NCBI GenBank assembly: GCA_029782295.1
Contig: JAKOVB010000174.1
Span: 119,030 to 183,029 of the forward strand
Reading direction: 5' to 3'
Source of the DNA: Pseudomonadota bacterium
GTDB lineage: Bacteria; Pseudomonadota; Gammaproteobacteria; Burkholderiales; Methylophilaceae
Length of the DNA: 64,000 bases
How positions within the stretch are numbered: position 1 is the stretch's first letter; each line of letters opens with the position of its first letter. The position numbers and the translations under genes are program-made. Shown piece by piece: positions 46,361-55,204 of the stretch. Under the pieces are notes generated by a model. That model ran no database searches and was not told the DNA's origin. It worked only from the letters and a program-made list of their open reading frames with translations.

Positions 46361-49201
46361 ATGCTCTCGATCGGCATCGTCAAAAACCCCCAGGATGCTG
46401 CCCGCTACTACGCGCAGGATGACTACTATCTCAACGCTGGCGGTGGGCCCGATACGCAGGGGCAATGGGTTGGCCGCGCCACCGATGCCATGGGGCTCTC
46501 GGGTCCCGTCGAGCGCGAAGGCTTTCAAGCGCTGCTGGACGGCACACTGCCCAATGGTGATCGGCTGGGTCGCACGGTCGACGGCAAGCGCGAACACACA
46601 CCGGGCTGGGATCTCACTTTCAGCGCCCCGAAAAGCGTTTCGATTCTGGTGGAAGCGGGACAAGATGAACGACTGCTGCAGGCACATCACGCAGCTGTGC
46701 GGGATGCGCTGAAATGGACGGAAGAAAACGCGATCGGGACGCGCGTCCGCACTCCGACCGGAACCCTTTTCGTCCGGACGGGAAACATGGCCGCCGCGGT
46801 GTTCACCCACCACACCTCGCGCGCCCAGGACCCGAATCTGCATAGCCATGCGGTGATCAATAACGTCACTCAACGCGGCGACGGCGGTTTCGGATCACTC
46901 CATTCCAAGGAACTCTTCGCAAACAAGATGGCGATCGGTCAGGTCTACCGGTCGAGCCTCGCGCGGCGCGCCTTGGAACTTGGCTATGACATCGAGAAAA
47001 CGCATAGCGACGGCCGCTTTGAAATTGTCGGGGTACCGGAAGATTTGGTTCAACTGATGTCCTCCAGGCGCGCCGACATCGAAAGCAAGCTCGCGCAATG
47101 GAAAGCCTCCGATCCGGAATCCGCAGCGCGCGCCGCGCTGATGACGCGTCAGCGCAAGCTGGACGTGGAGCATTCAAGCTTGGTGGAACAGTGGCGAGAA
47201 ATGACGCACGCGCGCGGCTTTGAGATCGATGCCTTGGTGGATGAAGCGCGTGAGCGCGGCCCGCGTCAATTCGCAGGAACAATCGACGTCAAGCAAGCGA
47301 TGGCGGAAGCGCTCGAGCGCGTCACCGAGCCGGAGGCCGTATTCTCACACGGGCAGCTGGTGCGCTGGACACTGGCAGGATCGCTAGGAACCAGCACCGT
47401 GCAGGACGTGGAACCGCTGATTAAGCAGGCAGCCCGCGAACAGCGGCTGCACCGCGTCGATGAAGCCGGTCGACGGTTATGGACGACGCCACGCGCGCGC
47501 TTGCAGGAACAATATGCGCTTAAAACCATGCTCGCCGGCCAAGGCCGGTTCAACCCGCTTGCGACGAGCGAGATGGTGGCCGAGCGTCTTTCGCGGCTGC
47601 GACTCAATGACGGACAGCGCGCGGCCGTGGAAATGATCGCCACCTCCGCCGATCAATTTATCGGGGTGGTGGGCCGTCCAGGCGTCGGTAAGACCACGGC
47701 GATCCTGAACACCACCCGGGATATCGCACGGGAAAACGGATACACGCTGATCGGCATGGCGCAGAACGCGCTTGCCGCGAAGAACATGCAACAAGAATCG
47801 GCAATTCCATCCTCGACGATCGACAAGCACCTGGTCCGCGTCGGCCGAGATCTTGCCGGCTACCAACGGTCTGGCGCCGCCAAGCAGCTCTGGATACGCT
47901 TCAAGCATCGCAACACCATGTGGATTGTGGATGAGGCGGCGCAGCTGTCCAATGGCCTGGCGCGACGCCTGATGTACGCCGCCGAGAAGCTCAATGTACG
48001 CGTACTGTTTATCGGCGATCCACAGCAGCAGGGCGCCATCAACAGCGGAAAGCCCTTCGAGCTGTTGCTCAAAAATGGAATGCAGCATACCGAAGTCAAC
48101 GAGATCGTGAGGCAGCGCAACCCAGAGCATCGCGCCGCCATCCATGACGCGCAGGCGGGTAAAATTCGCAGTGCGCTCGATCGCCACGCAGCGAACATCA
48201 CGGCGGTTGAAGACCGCGATGCGAGATTGAAATTGATTCTCGAAAATTATCGAGGACTCGGCGCGGAACGTGAGAACACTTTACTTCTAACGGCCCGCAA
48301 CCAAGACAAAGCGGCGTTGAACAGTGGGGTTCGTGAGATATTGGGAGAGGAGCAAAAGCTGCACGGCGAGGTCAAGCGGGAAAAGCTGCTCCGCGTATAC
48401 AGCGGGCGCGCCGACCGACGCGACGCCATGTTTTACCAGCCCGGTTGGAAGGTTCGATTCAACCGGGACATCGAAGCTCTCGGCATCAAGCAGGGCGACT
48501 ATCTGACGGTTGTCGACGCTGATAAGAAAAAGAACGAATTGATCCTGCTGCAGGAAAGCGACGAGGGCAAGCGATGGGTTAAATGGAATCCCCGAAAGGT
48601 AGGAGTTTCTGGGAAGCGGGGAGTCGAAGTCTATGAAGCGGGCTCCACCGCCCTGGCGCCGGGCGAAACCATTCGATGGGCACGCAACAGTCCCGGTCTG
48701 GGGCGCACCGCAGACGGCACGCCCGTCGACCTGACCAATGGTGAAATTCTGCGAGTGGTCAGCGTAGAAGGCAATGTCACGGTGTTCATGACGGAGGCCG
48801 GTGTGCGTGTCGCCGTGGATCACGATCGCGCCGAAGGACGCCATTGGGATCACGCCTACGCCACTACGGTATATGGATCGCAGGGCAAGACCTCCGATGG
48901 TGCTCTGGCGAATGCCGACAGCAAAGAAAAGCACCTCTTTTCCCAGCGTTCATTCGCAGTGGCGATCAGCCGACACCGGGACAACTTTAAGATGTTTGTC
49001 GATTCGCGCGAGGACATTGAGACATCCCTCGAACGCAATCCAGGCGACAAGACAAGCGCACTTGAGGCGGAGCGGCGACACGATGGAACCCGGCATGCGC
49101 AGCTCGCAGAAGAGTTGGACAAGGAGTGGCGGTTGGCGGCGGCAAAGACTCCGACTCAGGCGCCAGAGCGCGCGCAAGGTCGCGAGCGGCAACGAGACTA
49201 G
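46361..49201 (+). CDS. traI: MOBF relaxase-helicase (TraI/TrwC family)
   Basis: 946-aa conjugative relaxase. N-terminal tyrosine pairs are at residues 16/17 and 22/23 (ARYYAQDDYYLNAGG), spaced almost as in F TraI; RPGYDLTFSAPKSVS-like PGWDLTFSAPKSVSILVEAG and the metal-binding HTSRAQDPNLHSHAVINN complete the HUH nuclease. The C-terminal half is a RecD2-like helicase: Walker A VVGRPGVGKTTAILNTTRD near residue 437, MWIVDEAAQLS (Walker B), IGDPQQQGAI and VYGSQGKTSDGAL. It nicks oriT, stays on the 5' end of the transferred strand and unwinds it. Shorter than F TraI (about 1750 aa), close to TrwC (966 aa). Confidence 0.95.
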   Translation: MLSIGIVKNPQDAARYYAQDDYYLNAGGGPDTQGQWVGRATDAMGLSGPVEREGFQALLDGTLPNGDRLGRTVDGKREHTPGWDLTFSAPKSVSILVEAGQDERLLQAHHAAVRDALKWTEENAIGTRVRTPTGTLFVRTGNMAAAVFTHHTSRAQDPNLHSHAVINNVTQRGDGGFGSLHSKELFANKMAIGQVYRSSLARRALELGYDIEKTHSDGRFEIVGVPEDLVQLMSSRRADIESKLAQWKASDPESAARAALMTRQRKLDVEHSSLVEQWREMTHARGFEIDALVDEARERGPRQFAGTIDVKQAMAEALERVTEPEAVFSHGQLVRWTLAGSLGTSTVQDVEPLIKQAAREQRLHRVDEAGRRLWTTPRARLQEQYALKTMLAGQGRFNPLATSEMVAERLSRLRLNDGQRAAVEMIATSADQFIGVVGRPGVGKTTAILNTTRDIARENGYTLIGMAQNALAAKNMQQESAIPSSTIDKHLVRVGRDLAGYQRSGAAKQLWIRFKHRNTMWIVDEAAQLSNGLARRLMYAAEKLNVRVLFIGDPQQQGAINSGKPFELLLKNGMQHTEVNEIVRQRNPEHRAAIHDAQAGKIRSALDRHAANITAVEDRDARLKLILENYRGLGAERENTLLLTARNQDKAALNSGVREILGEEQKLHGEVKREKLLRVYSGRADRRDAMFYQPGWKVRFNRDIEALGIKQGDYLTVVDADKKKNELILLQESDEGKRWVKWNPRKVGVSGKRGVEVYEAGSTALAPGETIRWARNSPGLGRTADGTPVDLTNGEILRVVSVEGNVTVFMTEAGVRVAVDHDRAEGRHWDHAYATTVYGSQGKTSDGALANADSKEKHLFSQRSFAVAISRHRDNFKMFVDSREDIETSLERNPGDKTSALEAERRHDGTRHAQLAEELDKEWRLAAAKTPTQAPERAQGRERQRD

Positions 49202-49229
49202 AGTCCTAGAGACAAGACCGCGCTCACAA

Positions 49230-49577
49230 TCACTCATCCGGATGCTGCGGCCTTGAGCGGCCTGACACCAGCGGCGAAAAGGTGCCAAGTGCCGTCGCGG
49301 CAGCCCGAAAAAGCTTACGCATTGCGCTTACATCCGCCGGCGCCTCATCAAAGAACATGATGTCGAAAAACGTCGTGTCAGTTTCGTGGATGGACAACCC
49401 ACCGATGTCGGTGCATCGAGGATCACGGGCGACTTTCGCAACAAATCGGGGATAGGCTAAGTGACATATATACGTGCGTTCACGCGACGCGGTGTAACTG
49501 ACAATCCAGCGATCGTATCGACGCCCGTGCTGGTCGAAGAATTCACCACATTCGAGGTCCACCGTCATATCTGCCAC
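49230..49577 (-). CDS. Hypothetical protein (115 aa)
   Basis: Small soluble protein (ECGEFFDQHGRRYDRWIVSY, TFFDIMFFDEAPADVSAMRK). No family recognised. It is convergent with the relaxase gene (28-bp gap) and is the last gene of the minus-strand group 49.2-52.3 kb. Confidence 0.5.
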   Translation of the reverse strand: MADMTVDLECGEFFDQHGRRYDRWIVSYTASRERTYICHLAYPRFVAKVARDPRCTDIGGLSIHETDTTFFDIMFFDEAPADVSAMRKLFRAAATALGTFSPLVSGRSRPQHPDE

Positions 49578-49699
49578 TGATGCACCTTTTTGTCATTGTT
49601 ATTTTCACAAGTAGCCTGCCGCGTTTCGGGGTACTGGGTCGGTGACACCACTGCATCTGCCGATTTACGGCGCCTGGAATGGAATCAGCGCTTTCACCA

Positions 49700-50209
49700 C
49701 TACGGATCTAGGCTATGGACGCCCCGCTTCTCAAGTTCATTAACGCACAGCACCTGTGCCAGTCTAATGTGGCGTGCGACCACGTCGACGTCGAGCGATA
49801 GCCGCTCGGCAATTTGAGATGCCGAAAGACGATCAGCGCGGTGGAGATTGAAGATTTGCCTGGTAGGCTCTGGCAGCTGAAGCATCGCTTCTTTGAGGTG
49901 ATGACCGAATCGCTCCATGACTGCTAGGTGGCGAGGGCCGACAGGCTCCTGGGACTGCTCGACTTCTGGTGGGGCGTCAGACACAGAACCGGCGTTTTCA
50001 ATGCCGACAGGTGCCGTGCGCCGGCGCCTTATATGCGCTATCGCGTGTTTAGTTGCAGTATCGAACAGCAGAGCGCGGGAAGTTGCGGAACTCGACGGGT
50101 CTATCACACGCTTCACTTCGGCATAGGAATCGCGAGCAATTGATTCAGCGGCGTGAAGGTCACCCAGCATCCTGCGTAAGAACGTCGTTAGCAATACGAC
50201 GACAGTCAT
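49700..50209 (-). CDS. ECF-type RNA polymerase sigma factor
   Basis: 169-aa sigma-70-family protein. I choose ATG 50209 (GGAG eight bases upstream). Region 2 is LTTFLRRMLGDLHAAESIAR through TATKHAIAHIRRRR; region 4 is LPEPTRQIFNLHRADRLSAS with QIAERLSLDVDVVARHIRLA, a clear helix-turn-helix. The region 2-4 linker is short and no anti-sigma gene is adjacent. Such plasmid-borne ECF factors of the FecI/iron-type subgroup usually control a surface gene; here the lipoprotein gene lies directly upstream in the same orientation. Confidence 0.8.
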   Translation of the reverse strand: MTVVVLLTTFLRRMLGDLHAAESIARDSYAEVKRVIDPSSSATSRALLFDTATKHAIAHIRRRRTAPVGIENAGSVSDAPPEVEQSQEPVGPRHLAVMERFGHHLKEAMLQLPEPTRQIFNLHRADRLSASQIAERLSLDVDVVARHIRLAQVLCVNELEKRGVHSLDP

Positions 50210-50358
50210 TGGGGATCTCCCGAGCGCGGGATCCGTGGAGCGCTTGAATGCGCGCTGACGCATCCGCATTTTCCACGCGCTGGGTTTGCGATAGAAAAGT
50301 GGAACGGCGCCAGCATAGTTTGTTGTCGTTGGAATGGCATGAGCATCGGTTTCACCTG

Positions 50359-51726
50359 CTAGAGCGAACAGCCGGCGATGGGTGCGCTGGTGAAGTCCGT
50401 GGCCACCGATCCGTCCCACTGGTAAAGCGAGCCTGCCAGCGTCATGTTGTTCAGATCGAGCGTTGCTGTGAGCTTCCAGTTATCCTGTGTTCCCGTCAGC
50501 GCGTCCTTTTCTACAGCTGTTAGGGATGCCCCCGCCAGTGATCCAGTGAGCTCGCCGATGGTCAGGCCGCCAGGGACGTCAATCAGTCGTGCCATCGCTT
50601 GCCCTGCCCGAGAAATGTCAACAACGATCGCAGCAAACATGAGATGGCCGCGCGCGTGGCGCCACGTGACCGGAAAGTGAACAAAACGATAGGCGGCGTT
50701 GATTTTGGAAACGGCACGCGTCGCCGATACTTGCCCACCCTGCAGGCCCGGCGTGCTCCAGGAGCCAGCCAATGTGTTGCCTTCCCAGATGAGGACCGTT
50801 TGCAAGGGTGCGGCCGAAGGCGTTGCATCAGCAGTAGGCCAAGCGTCGGCGTAGGGGTACAACGGGCCACTCGCCTCTATGGCGGCCGGGCCGCTCAATG
50901 GCGCGGGCGCGACCGCGCGAATCTGATAAATGCTGTTTGCGTGTACAGTCAGCGGTGAGCTGTCAAAGAGTGCATAAACTGATAGCGCGGAGGGTGCCAT
51001 CACCGCCACAAAGTAGGCATGAGTCGTTGCAGTGGTGGTGACGGTGGCGCCGCCAGGATCTTTTGTTTGCAGCTCGTAGCGCTGCCCCTGAAGAGATCCG
51101 GCGTACACACCGGCAAGTGCGCATTCGCGCCGGTGCGCGAGGAATGCACGCGTATCCGCCTCACTACTCCACAGGTGAGGGCCGCCGTCGGCGGCGATCG
51201 CGTCGGCTTGCAAGGCGGCGGCCGCTGATTCGAGATTTGTAGTATTCCAATCTAATGTGGATCGGCGCCGTTGCTGTAGCGACTCGCTGATGCGAACGTC
51301 GTTAGTCGGGTTGCCGTCGACATCAAGCATCTTTCCCAATCTGCTGACGTTGAGCACGACGCCGTCGTTTTCGGAATAATCAGCAGGCGTCACGAGAACA
51401 GTTTGTGCCTCGTAGCGGGTAGCGCCTTCCGCGGTCCGGACAAGTTCATAGGAGGTTGCGGGTACGTAGAACTCCGGGATCGGAACGCCGGCAAACTCGA
51501 GGAATAGGGGCTTGTCTGCTTCGTACTTAAAGCTGCCTACTTCGTCGGTTATTCCGGACTGCGCTCCGGATTTGAATTTCACTCCCGACATGACTGGCCC
51601 TACCAGGCGGCCATTGAGCACTTCCACTTGTGGGGAATTTAAGCTGGTTGATGTCGTGGCGTCCTCCGCGCCGCAACCCACGCATAGCAGACACAACACA
51701 AAAATCGCAGCAGTCGTGAGGCTCAT
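50359..51726 (-). CDS. Predicted secreted lipoprotein
   Basis: 455-aa lipoprotein. I choose ATG 51726 (AAGGAG six bases upstream), opening into a signal peptide with lipobox LLCVGC near residue 18. After the Cys is a short linker, then a small beta unit (VEVLNGRLVGPVMSGVKFKS, GITDEVGSFKYEADKPLFLE) like the Ig/carboxypeptidase-regulatory modules found in surface proteins. The remainder is beta-rich and Ser/Thr/Ala-rich. Probably anchored in the outer membrane; substrate or partner unknown. Confidence 0.7.
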   Translation of the reverse strand: MSLTTAAIFVLCLLCVGCGAEDATTSTSLNSPQVEVLNGRLVGPVMSGVKFKSGAQSGITDEVGSFKYEADKPLFLEFAGVPIPEFYVPATSYELVRTAEGATRYEAQTVLVTPADYSENDGVVLNVSRLGKMLDVDGNPTNDVRISESLQQRRRSTLDWNTTNLESAAAALQADAIAADGGPHLWSSEADTRAFLAHRRECALAGVYAGSLQGQRYELQTKDPGGATVTTTATTHAYFVAVMAPSALSVYALFDSSPLTVHANSIYQIRAVAPAPLSGPAAIEASGPLYPYADAWPTADATPSAAPLQTVLIWEGNTLAGSWSTPGLQGGQVSATRAVSKINAAYRFVHFPVTWRHARGHLMFAAIVVDISRAGQAMARLIDVPGGLTIGELTGSLAGASLTAVEKDALTGTQDNWKLTATLDLNNMTLAGSLYQWDGSVATDFTSAPIAGCSL

Positions 51727-51819
51727 TCCTACTCCTTGACTATTCGCTGGGCTCGACCTAAGTCCTAATCCGGTCACCATCGATGGCAGTCAATATTGAC
51801 GCTATAACCTTCATCGGAT

Positions 51820-52032
51820 TCATTCCGTGAGGGGAGGCGTCTTAGGGTTGCGTTCATCAATATGCGTCGACGACCTGGTCAGCCGCTCAAGATGGGTCTC
51901 CTCGGTGCAAGTCGAGCGCGCTCCAGTGACTCCACAAATCACTTTCCCGTCTTCCACGGTCATGATCGTGACTGTCACTCGCCCGTCGATGACGAATGAT
52001 TCGCCGGCGCGCCGTGGCGGGAGGATCTTCAT
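51820..52032 (-). CDS. csrA: CsrA/RsmA-like RNA-binding protein
   Basis: 70-aa protein with the CsrA pattern: MKILPPRRAGESFVIDGRVT (beta1-beta2, with GESFVI in place of GESIVI), VTIMTVEDGKVICGVTGARS (beta3-beta4) and EETHLERL (beta5/alpha). Proline at position 5-6 and the divergent ARSTCTEE (usual APKDVPVHREE) are unusual, so RNA specificity may differ from host CsrA. Mobile-element CsrA paralogues can re-tune host regulation. It shares 4 bp with the upstream gene and is separated by about 90 bp from the lipoprotein gene. Confidence 0.78.
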   Translation of the reverse strand: MKILPPRRAGESFVIDGRVTVTIMTVEDGKVICGVTGARSTCTEETHLERLTRSSTHIDERNPKTPPLTE

Positions 52033-52295
52033 TTCTCGCGACTCTTCGGAGGGCTTGCCTCACGTGTGCCTTGGTCCTCTGGCGGCATGTCCGGGTGAGG
52101 GTGGCCGCTTGCGTCCATCTGGTTGATGTAGTGGCTGGCGAGTCGATACGCCTCTCCCGGGTCATCTTTATTTAGACGGAGCAACTTTTCCAATTCGATC
52201 GCGTATCGATCCTTCATGGCCTTGTATGAAGCGTCGAAATTGGCGGGCCACAGCAAGACTTTGAAGATGTCAGCTTTCTTAACCTTTACTTCCAT
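52029..52295 (-). CDS. Hypothetical protein (88 aa)
   Basis: Small, basic then acidic protein (MEVKVKKADIFKVLLWPANF, LEKLLRLNKDDPGEAYRLAS). I choose ATG 52295 (AAGGA five bases upstream). No family recognised. Translationally coupled to csrA (4-bp overlap), so it may be functionally tied to it. Confidence 0.5.
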   Translation of the reverse strand: MEVKVKKADIFKVLLWPANFDASYKAMKDRYAIELEKLLRLNKDDPGEAYRLASHYINQMDASGHPHPDMPPEDQGTREASPPKSREK

Positions 52296-52417
52296 GCGCA
52301 TCCTTTTACTGTCACCGCGCGCGAAACCATTCCATAAATTTAGGGCGTTTAGAATCATGGCTGCGGCGCAAAGGACTTAAAAAACGCCCTGAATACGACC
52401 ACAGTCTCTAACCGATA

Positions 52418-52435
52418 TTCCACAAATTTGTGGAA
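52418..52435. promoter_or_regulatory. Perfect palindrome, candidate Xre operator
   Basis: TTCCACAAATTTGTGGAA, 18 bp, perfect, 36 bp before the start of the XRE regulator gene and in the divergent gap to the csrA operon, so it could control both. Confidence 0.6.
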
Positions 52436-52471
52436 GACTAGCGATAACGCGACCTCAACAATGCTGCCGAT

Positions 52472-52726
52472 ATGGCAGCGCATCAATTCAATCAAACTCT
52501 AGGAAAAGTGATCCGAGAGTTTCGGGTGGCAAGAAAGCTGAGCCAGGAGCAACTGGGCTTCGAAGCAGGTGTCGCTCGCCAATTCGTGTCGCTGATGGAA
52601 CTGGGCCGGCACAGCCCGACAGTCGAACGGTTCGAGCGAATGGCGCAGGCGCTGGGCGTCTCGGGATCGTACTTGCTTGCTCAGGCAGAACTTCGGCACG
52701 CGAAACGGCGCACGTCAAAATCATAG
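52472..52726 (+). CDS. XRE-family helix-turn-helix regulator
   Basis: 84-aa protein consisting of one HTH_3 domain: LGKVIREFRVARKLSQEQLG, FEAGVARQFVSLMELGRHSP, TVERFERMAQALGVSGSYLL. No additional domain, so it probably acts as a homodimeric repressor. The palindrome at 52418 is its likely operator. Hairpin 52930-52957 can end its transcript. Confidence 0.85.
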   Translation: MAAHQFNQTLGKVIREFRVARKLSQEQLGFEAGVARQFVSLMELGRHSPTVERFERMAQALGVSGSYLLAQAELRHAKRRTSKS

Positions 52727-52929
52727 AAGCATAGATATCGCCCCCAAATGGCACGCGTGTGCCACCGGGCGAATTATGGGCAGGTTCCATATCCGCTCCT
52801 CCTTGTCGACTTCTCATCGCCCCCGCGCTGAGGCCGCCGACCACGTTGTTCCGGTCTCTTGCGCTCGTATCTTTTGAGGTGCCCGAGATCCGGGCGGGAG
52901 TATGCGGGGGGCCTAACTATTTTTCAATT

Positions 52930-52957
52930 ACTAGCGCGTCTCGCTAGTATCTTTTTT
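52930..52957 (+). terminator. Intrinsic terminator (+ strand), inside the end of the MarR-like gene
   Basis: ACTAGCG/CGCTAGT stem with a 5-base loop, followed by ATCTTTTTT. It overlaps the last codons of the opposite-strand gene. Confidence 0.6.
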
Positions 52958-53299
52958 ATCGATCCGGCTGCCGTTTAGGGCTGAAATTAGTTGGTCGACG
53001 AGCCGGTCGCCTTTGGAGGTTATCGCAAAGACCTTAAGCCTTCCGTCCTTGGATGCTCGAGTAACTCGCAGAAGTCCCGCACGCGCGAGCTGCCTGCTGC
53101 CGCGACCAATTGCCCACGGCGAACGCTCAAAGTGCTTCTGCACGTCGGCCTGGGTCGCTGACCCACCTTGCCGGCGTAGAAAGACCAGTAATCGCTCTGT
53201 GTAATCGGGAAGCGTGCTGCCTGCACTGGCGTGGAACTCCGATAACCTGTCCAGTAGTCGTGCCAGCCCATCGACGGCATTGTCTTGTTGCCGTCGCAT
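52931..53299 (-). CDS. MarR-like winged-helix regulator
   Basis: 122-aa protein. The layout TERLLVFLRRQGGSATQADV, KHFERSPWAIGRGSRQLARA, GLLRVTRASKDGRLKVFAIT, SKGDRLVDQLISAL is a winged helix of MarR type, with the wing around RASKDGR. It is divergent from the Tus-like gene with an inverted repeat in the gap, so both could be co-regulated. Confidence 0.65.
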   Translation of the reverse strand: MRRQQDNAVDGLARLLDRLSEFHASAGSTLPDYTERLLVFLRRQGGSATQADVQKHFERSPWAIGRGSRQLARAGLLRVTRASKDGRLKVFAITSKGDRLVDQLISALNGSRIDKKDTSETR

Positions 53300-53369
53300 G
53301 AACGGCGCGCAGAGTATCGGACCGCGTCCTCCTTGGGAACAGGGGAGAGCAGGGAAAACAGCTTGATTA

Positions 53370-53394
53370 GGTATTTTATACCCAAGTCTTTTTC
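53370..53394. repeat. 25-bp inverted repeat, left arm
   Basis: Starts GGTATTTTATACCC and ends CTTTTTC. Exact reverse complement of 53463-53487. The inner GTATTTTATAC is itself a small palindrome. Confidence 0.7.
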
Positions 53395-53462
53395 CTTCGA
53401 GAGACTCTTAAAGTTAACCGTGGAGGGTTGGGGAGGTGCTGGGGCAGGGGACAGTGTGCAAC

Positions 53463-53487
53463 GAAAAAGACTTGGGTATAAAATACC
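53463..53487. repeat. 25-bp inverted repeat, right arm, 3 bp before Tus-like gene
   Basis: Starts GAAAAAGACTTGGG and ends ATACC; identical to the complement of the left arm over all 25 bases, 68 bp apart. It ends 3 bp before the ATG at 53491. In E. coli the tus promoter overlaps a Ter site and is autoregulated, so these arms are good candidates for Ter-like binding sites. Confidence 0.65.
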
Positions 53488-53490
53488 CAG

Positions 53491-54459
53491 ATGGATAGCG
53501 GACAGAATTTGAGGCAGATAGAGTTGCTGCAGGCGTTGGAGGCGACCAAAACCGCGCTCCGGTCGTTTTCGATATACGTTGAGCGGCAGGCGGAATCGGT
53601 ATGGCTGGCCGAGCCGCCGGCGCCTCCGGAACGAGCATCGGAACTGCCAGATTTCGGGGAGCTGGCAAGCCGATCAGCCGCGCTCGCCGCGGTGGCCGAC
53701 ATCGTGCGCGCGATCGACTACGTCGACGGCCAAGATCCGCGGACTACGCGCAAGCTCGTGGGGGTCATTTCCTTGCCCAGGGAGGGACTGGCCGCGGCAT
53801 TAGAGATTAACGCGCTACGGGAGCGGGTCGCGAAAGCCTGGAAGGCTGTGGCGGATGACGAACTCGCTGTTGTCGATGAGGCGACAGGGCAGGGCGCTTA
53901 CATTTCGTTGCGAAAGGATGTTCTTCGTCGCGGCGGCCGAGCACGATTGAATCAGCGGCAAACTGTTCGTCGATTTCTCGTTTTCGAACACCCGCTTGAG
54001 TCCGTCAGCTTTTTCTGGAATGCATCGCCCAACATCACGGCCACCACCTGCGAAGAACTTCGCGAGGATCTAGCGCGGCCGCGATATCAGGATTCACCTC
54101 ACCTGGCAGCGGATCTGGCGCTGCTGAGCGTGTTGCCACCGCAGGAGCCATTCGCCATCTTCACCCAGGTGAAACCGCGGGTTTGCGCAAACATCCGATG
54201 GAGTGAAAACGGAAAGATCAAGGTTAAATCCAATGTGAAGACGTCCATGCCAATCTTTGTTCCGGCGCCTGGTCTGCCGATCGTCAAGAAGCCGCAGCCG
54301 CGAACGGAGAGGAAGAAGAGGGTAGACGTGAGAATACAGCCCGAGCCCTACCTCACTCTCATTGCCGCGCACCGTTATGAGAATCCCGCCGAGGCGCTGC
54401 AGCTCCGCGAGCAGCGCCGAGCTGCTGCGGAAGACGCCGAAAACGATACAGCCGAGTAG
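53491..54459 (+). CDS. tus: Tus-like replication-terminus-binding protein
   Basis: 322-aa protein similar in layout to Tus (309 aa). N-terminal helices (ELLQALEATKTALRSFSIYV) are followed by RRFLVFEHPLESVSFFWNAS (compare Tus TLTVLHDPATLRFGWAN), TQVKPRVCANIRWSENGKIK, VKTSMPIFVPAPGLPIVKK (compare Tus RPVKVQPIARVWYKG and HACPTPLIALI) and DVRIQPEPYLTLIAAHRY (compare PLRLIIPRLHLYV). Tus proteins bind Ter sites and block DnaB helicase from one side. On a mobile replicon this would stop forks in one direction. Recognised by eye; alignment is needed. Confidence 0.6.
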   Translation: MDSGQNLRQIELLQALEATKTALRSFSIYVERQAESVWLAEPPAPPERASELPDFGELASRSAALAAVADIVRAIDYVDGQDPRTTRKLVGVISLPREGLAAALEINALRERVAKAWKAVADDELAVVDEATGQGAYISLRKDVLRRGGRARLNQRQTVRRFLVFEHPLESVSFFWNASPNITATTCEELREDLARPRYQDSPHLAADLALLSVLPPQEPFAIFTQVKPRVCANIRWSENGKIKVKSNVKTSMPIFVPAPGLPIVKKPQPRTERKKRVDVRIQPEPYLTLIAAHRYENPAEALQLREQRRAAAEDAENDTAE

Positions 54460-54512
54460 TGACCCCAGCTACAACAGTCAACGCGCACAAATTCGTTCGC
54501 CGTGACGCTTTG

Positions 54513-54806
54513 TTACGTCGCCAGCCAGCGAGGATGATCCTGCCGGCCATGCAAAACACGAAAGACAATGACGCGGGACGACTCTATCAGATAAAAGATT
54601 TTGTACGGAAACCGGTGCAGCAGCACACGACGAAAGTCGCGATAGTAAAGACGTGGCCATTCAGGATTGCTTTGCAGCCCGCGCATCGCCTCTGCAATAT
54701 CGTCGAGAAATCGCTCTCCGAGTCCGGGCTGCGCAGCTTCATAGTGAGCCCGGGCGTATTCAATGTCGTCTTCAGCGGACTTGCGGAGGAATACCGTCCA
54801 CGTCAT
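54513..54806 (-). CDS. RelE/ParE-family toxin
   Basis: 97-aa toxin of the ParE subgroup: TVFLRKSAEDDIEYARAHYE, PGLGERFLDDIAEAMRGLQS, WPRLYYRDFRRVLLHRFPYK, IFYLIESSRVIVFRVLHGRQ, ending with the usual H-P-R-W. ParE toxins target gyrase; RelE toxins cleave mRNA, and the exact class is not certain. The start overlaps the antitoxin stop by 4 bp. Confidence 0.88.
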   Translation of the reverse strand: MTWTVFLRKSAEDDIEYARAHYEAAQPGLGERFLDDIAEAMRGLQSNPEWPRLYYRDFRRVLLHRFPYKIFYLIESSRVIVFRVLHGRQDHPRWLAT

Positions 54807-55027
54807 GAACGGCTGCGGAGGCGATTCTCAACCACGGACCATTCGGCACCGATATCGCGGTCGGTTTGATATCGATCCAGCTCTCGATCCAAGAGATTTC
54901 GCTCCGTGGAGCCTGGTCCATGGAGGTCTGCTGCACGCTCTTCCAGTTCGAAAAGCCGCATGAGTATCTCGCCCCGATCTTCGTCACTCAACCGAGGCAA
55001 CTCAGCCAAAATTTCAGCTTTGCTCAT
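54803..55027 (-). CDS. Antitoxin of the ParE/RelE module
   Basis: 74-aa acidic helical protein of the 'addiction module' type (SKAEILAELPRLSDEDRGEI, RLFELEERAADLHGPGSTER). The start is uncertain: ATG 55027 has only a weak ribosome-binding site, and an in-frame TTG at 55045 is preceded by GTAGG. An upstream AT-rich region with ACATAGTT repeats may hold its operator. Confidence 0.78.
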   Translation of the reverse strand: MSKAEILAELPRLSDEDRGEILMRLFELEERAADLHGPGSTERNLLDRELDRYQTDRDIGAEWSVVENRLRSRS

Positions 55028-55089
55028 GGGCGCGAAGTTTACCAAGAGCCTACCTTTCTTACGAACTGCTATAATGCGGTTTCTATATT

Positions 55090-55145
55090 TTCAATATAAT
55101 CAATAACATAGTTCGCATAACATAGTTTATGTTAAGTTTCAAAAT
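55090..55145. promoter_or_regulatory. AT-rich direct/inverted repeats between two TA modules
   Basis: Contains two direct copies of ATAGTT (within TTCGCATAACATAGTTTATG) and the palindrome AACATA-GTT-TATGTT near 55120-55134, between divergent toxin-antitoxin operons. Probable operators of one or both modules. A candidate -35 (TTGACA, 55170-55175) points to the Xre gene. Confidence 0.4.
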
Positions 55146-55204
55146 AGTTGACGTTTAGTAGCATACACGTTGACATGCGGTTGCGTAGCGCTTACCGTTA
55201 AGCC

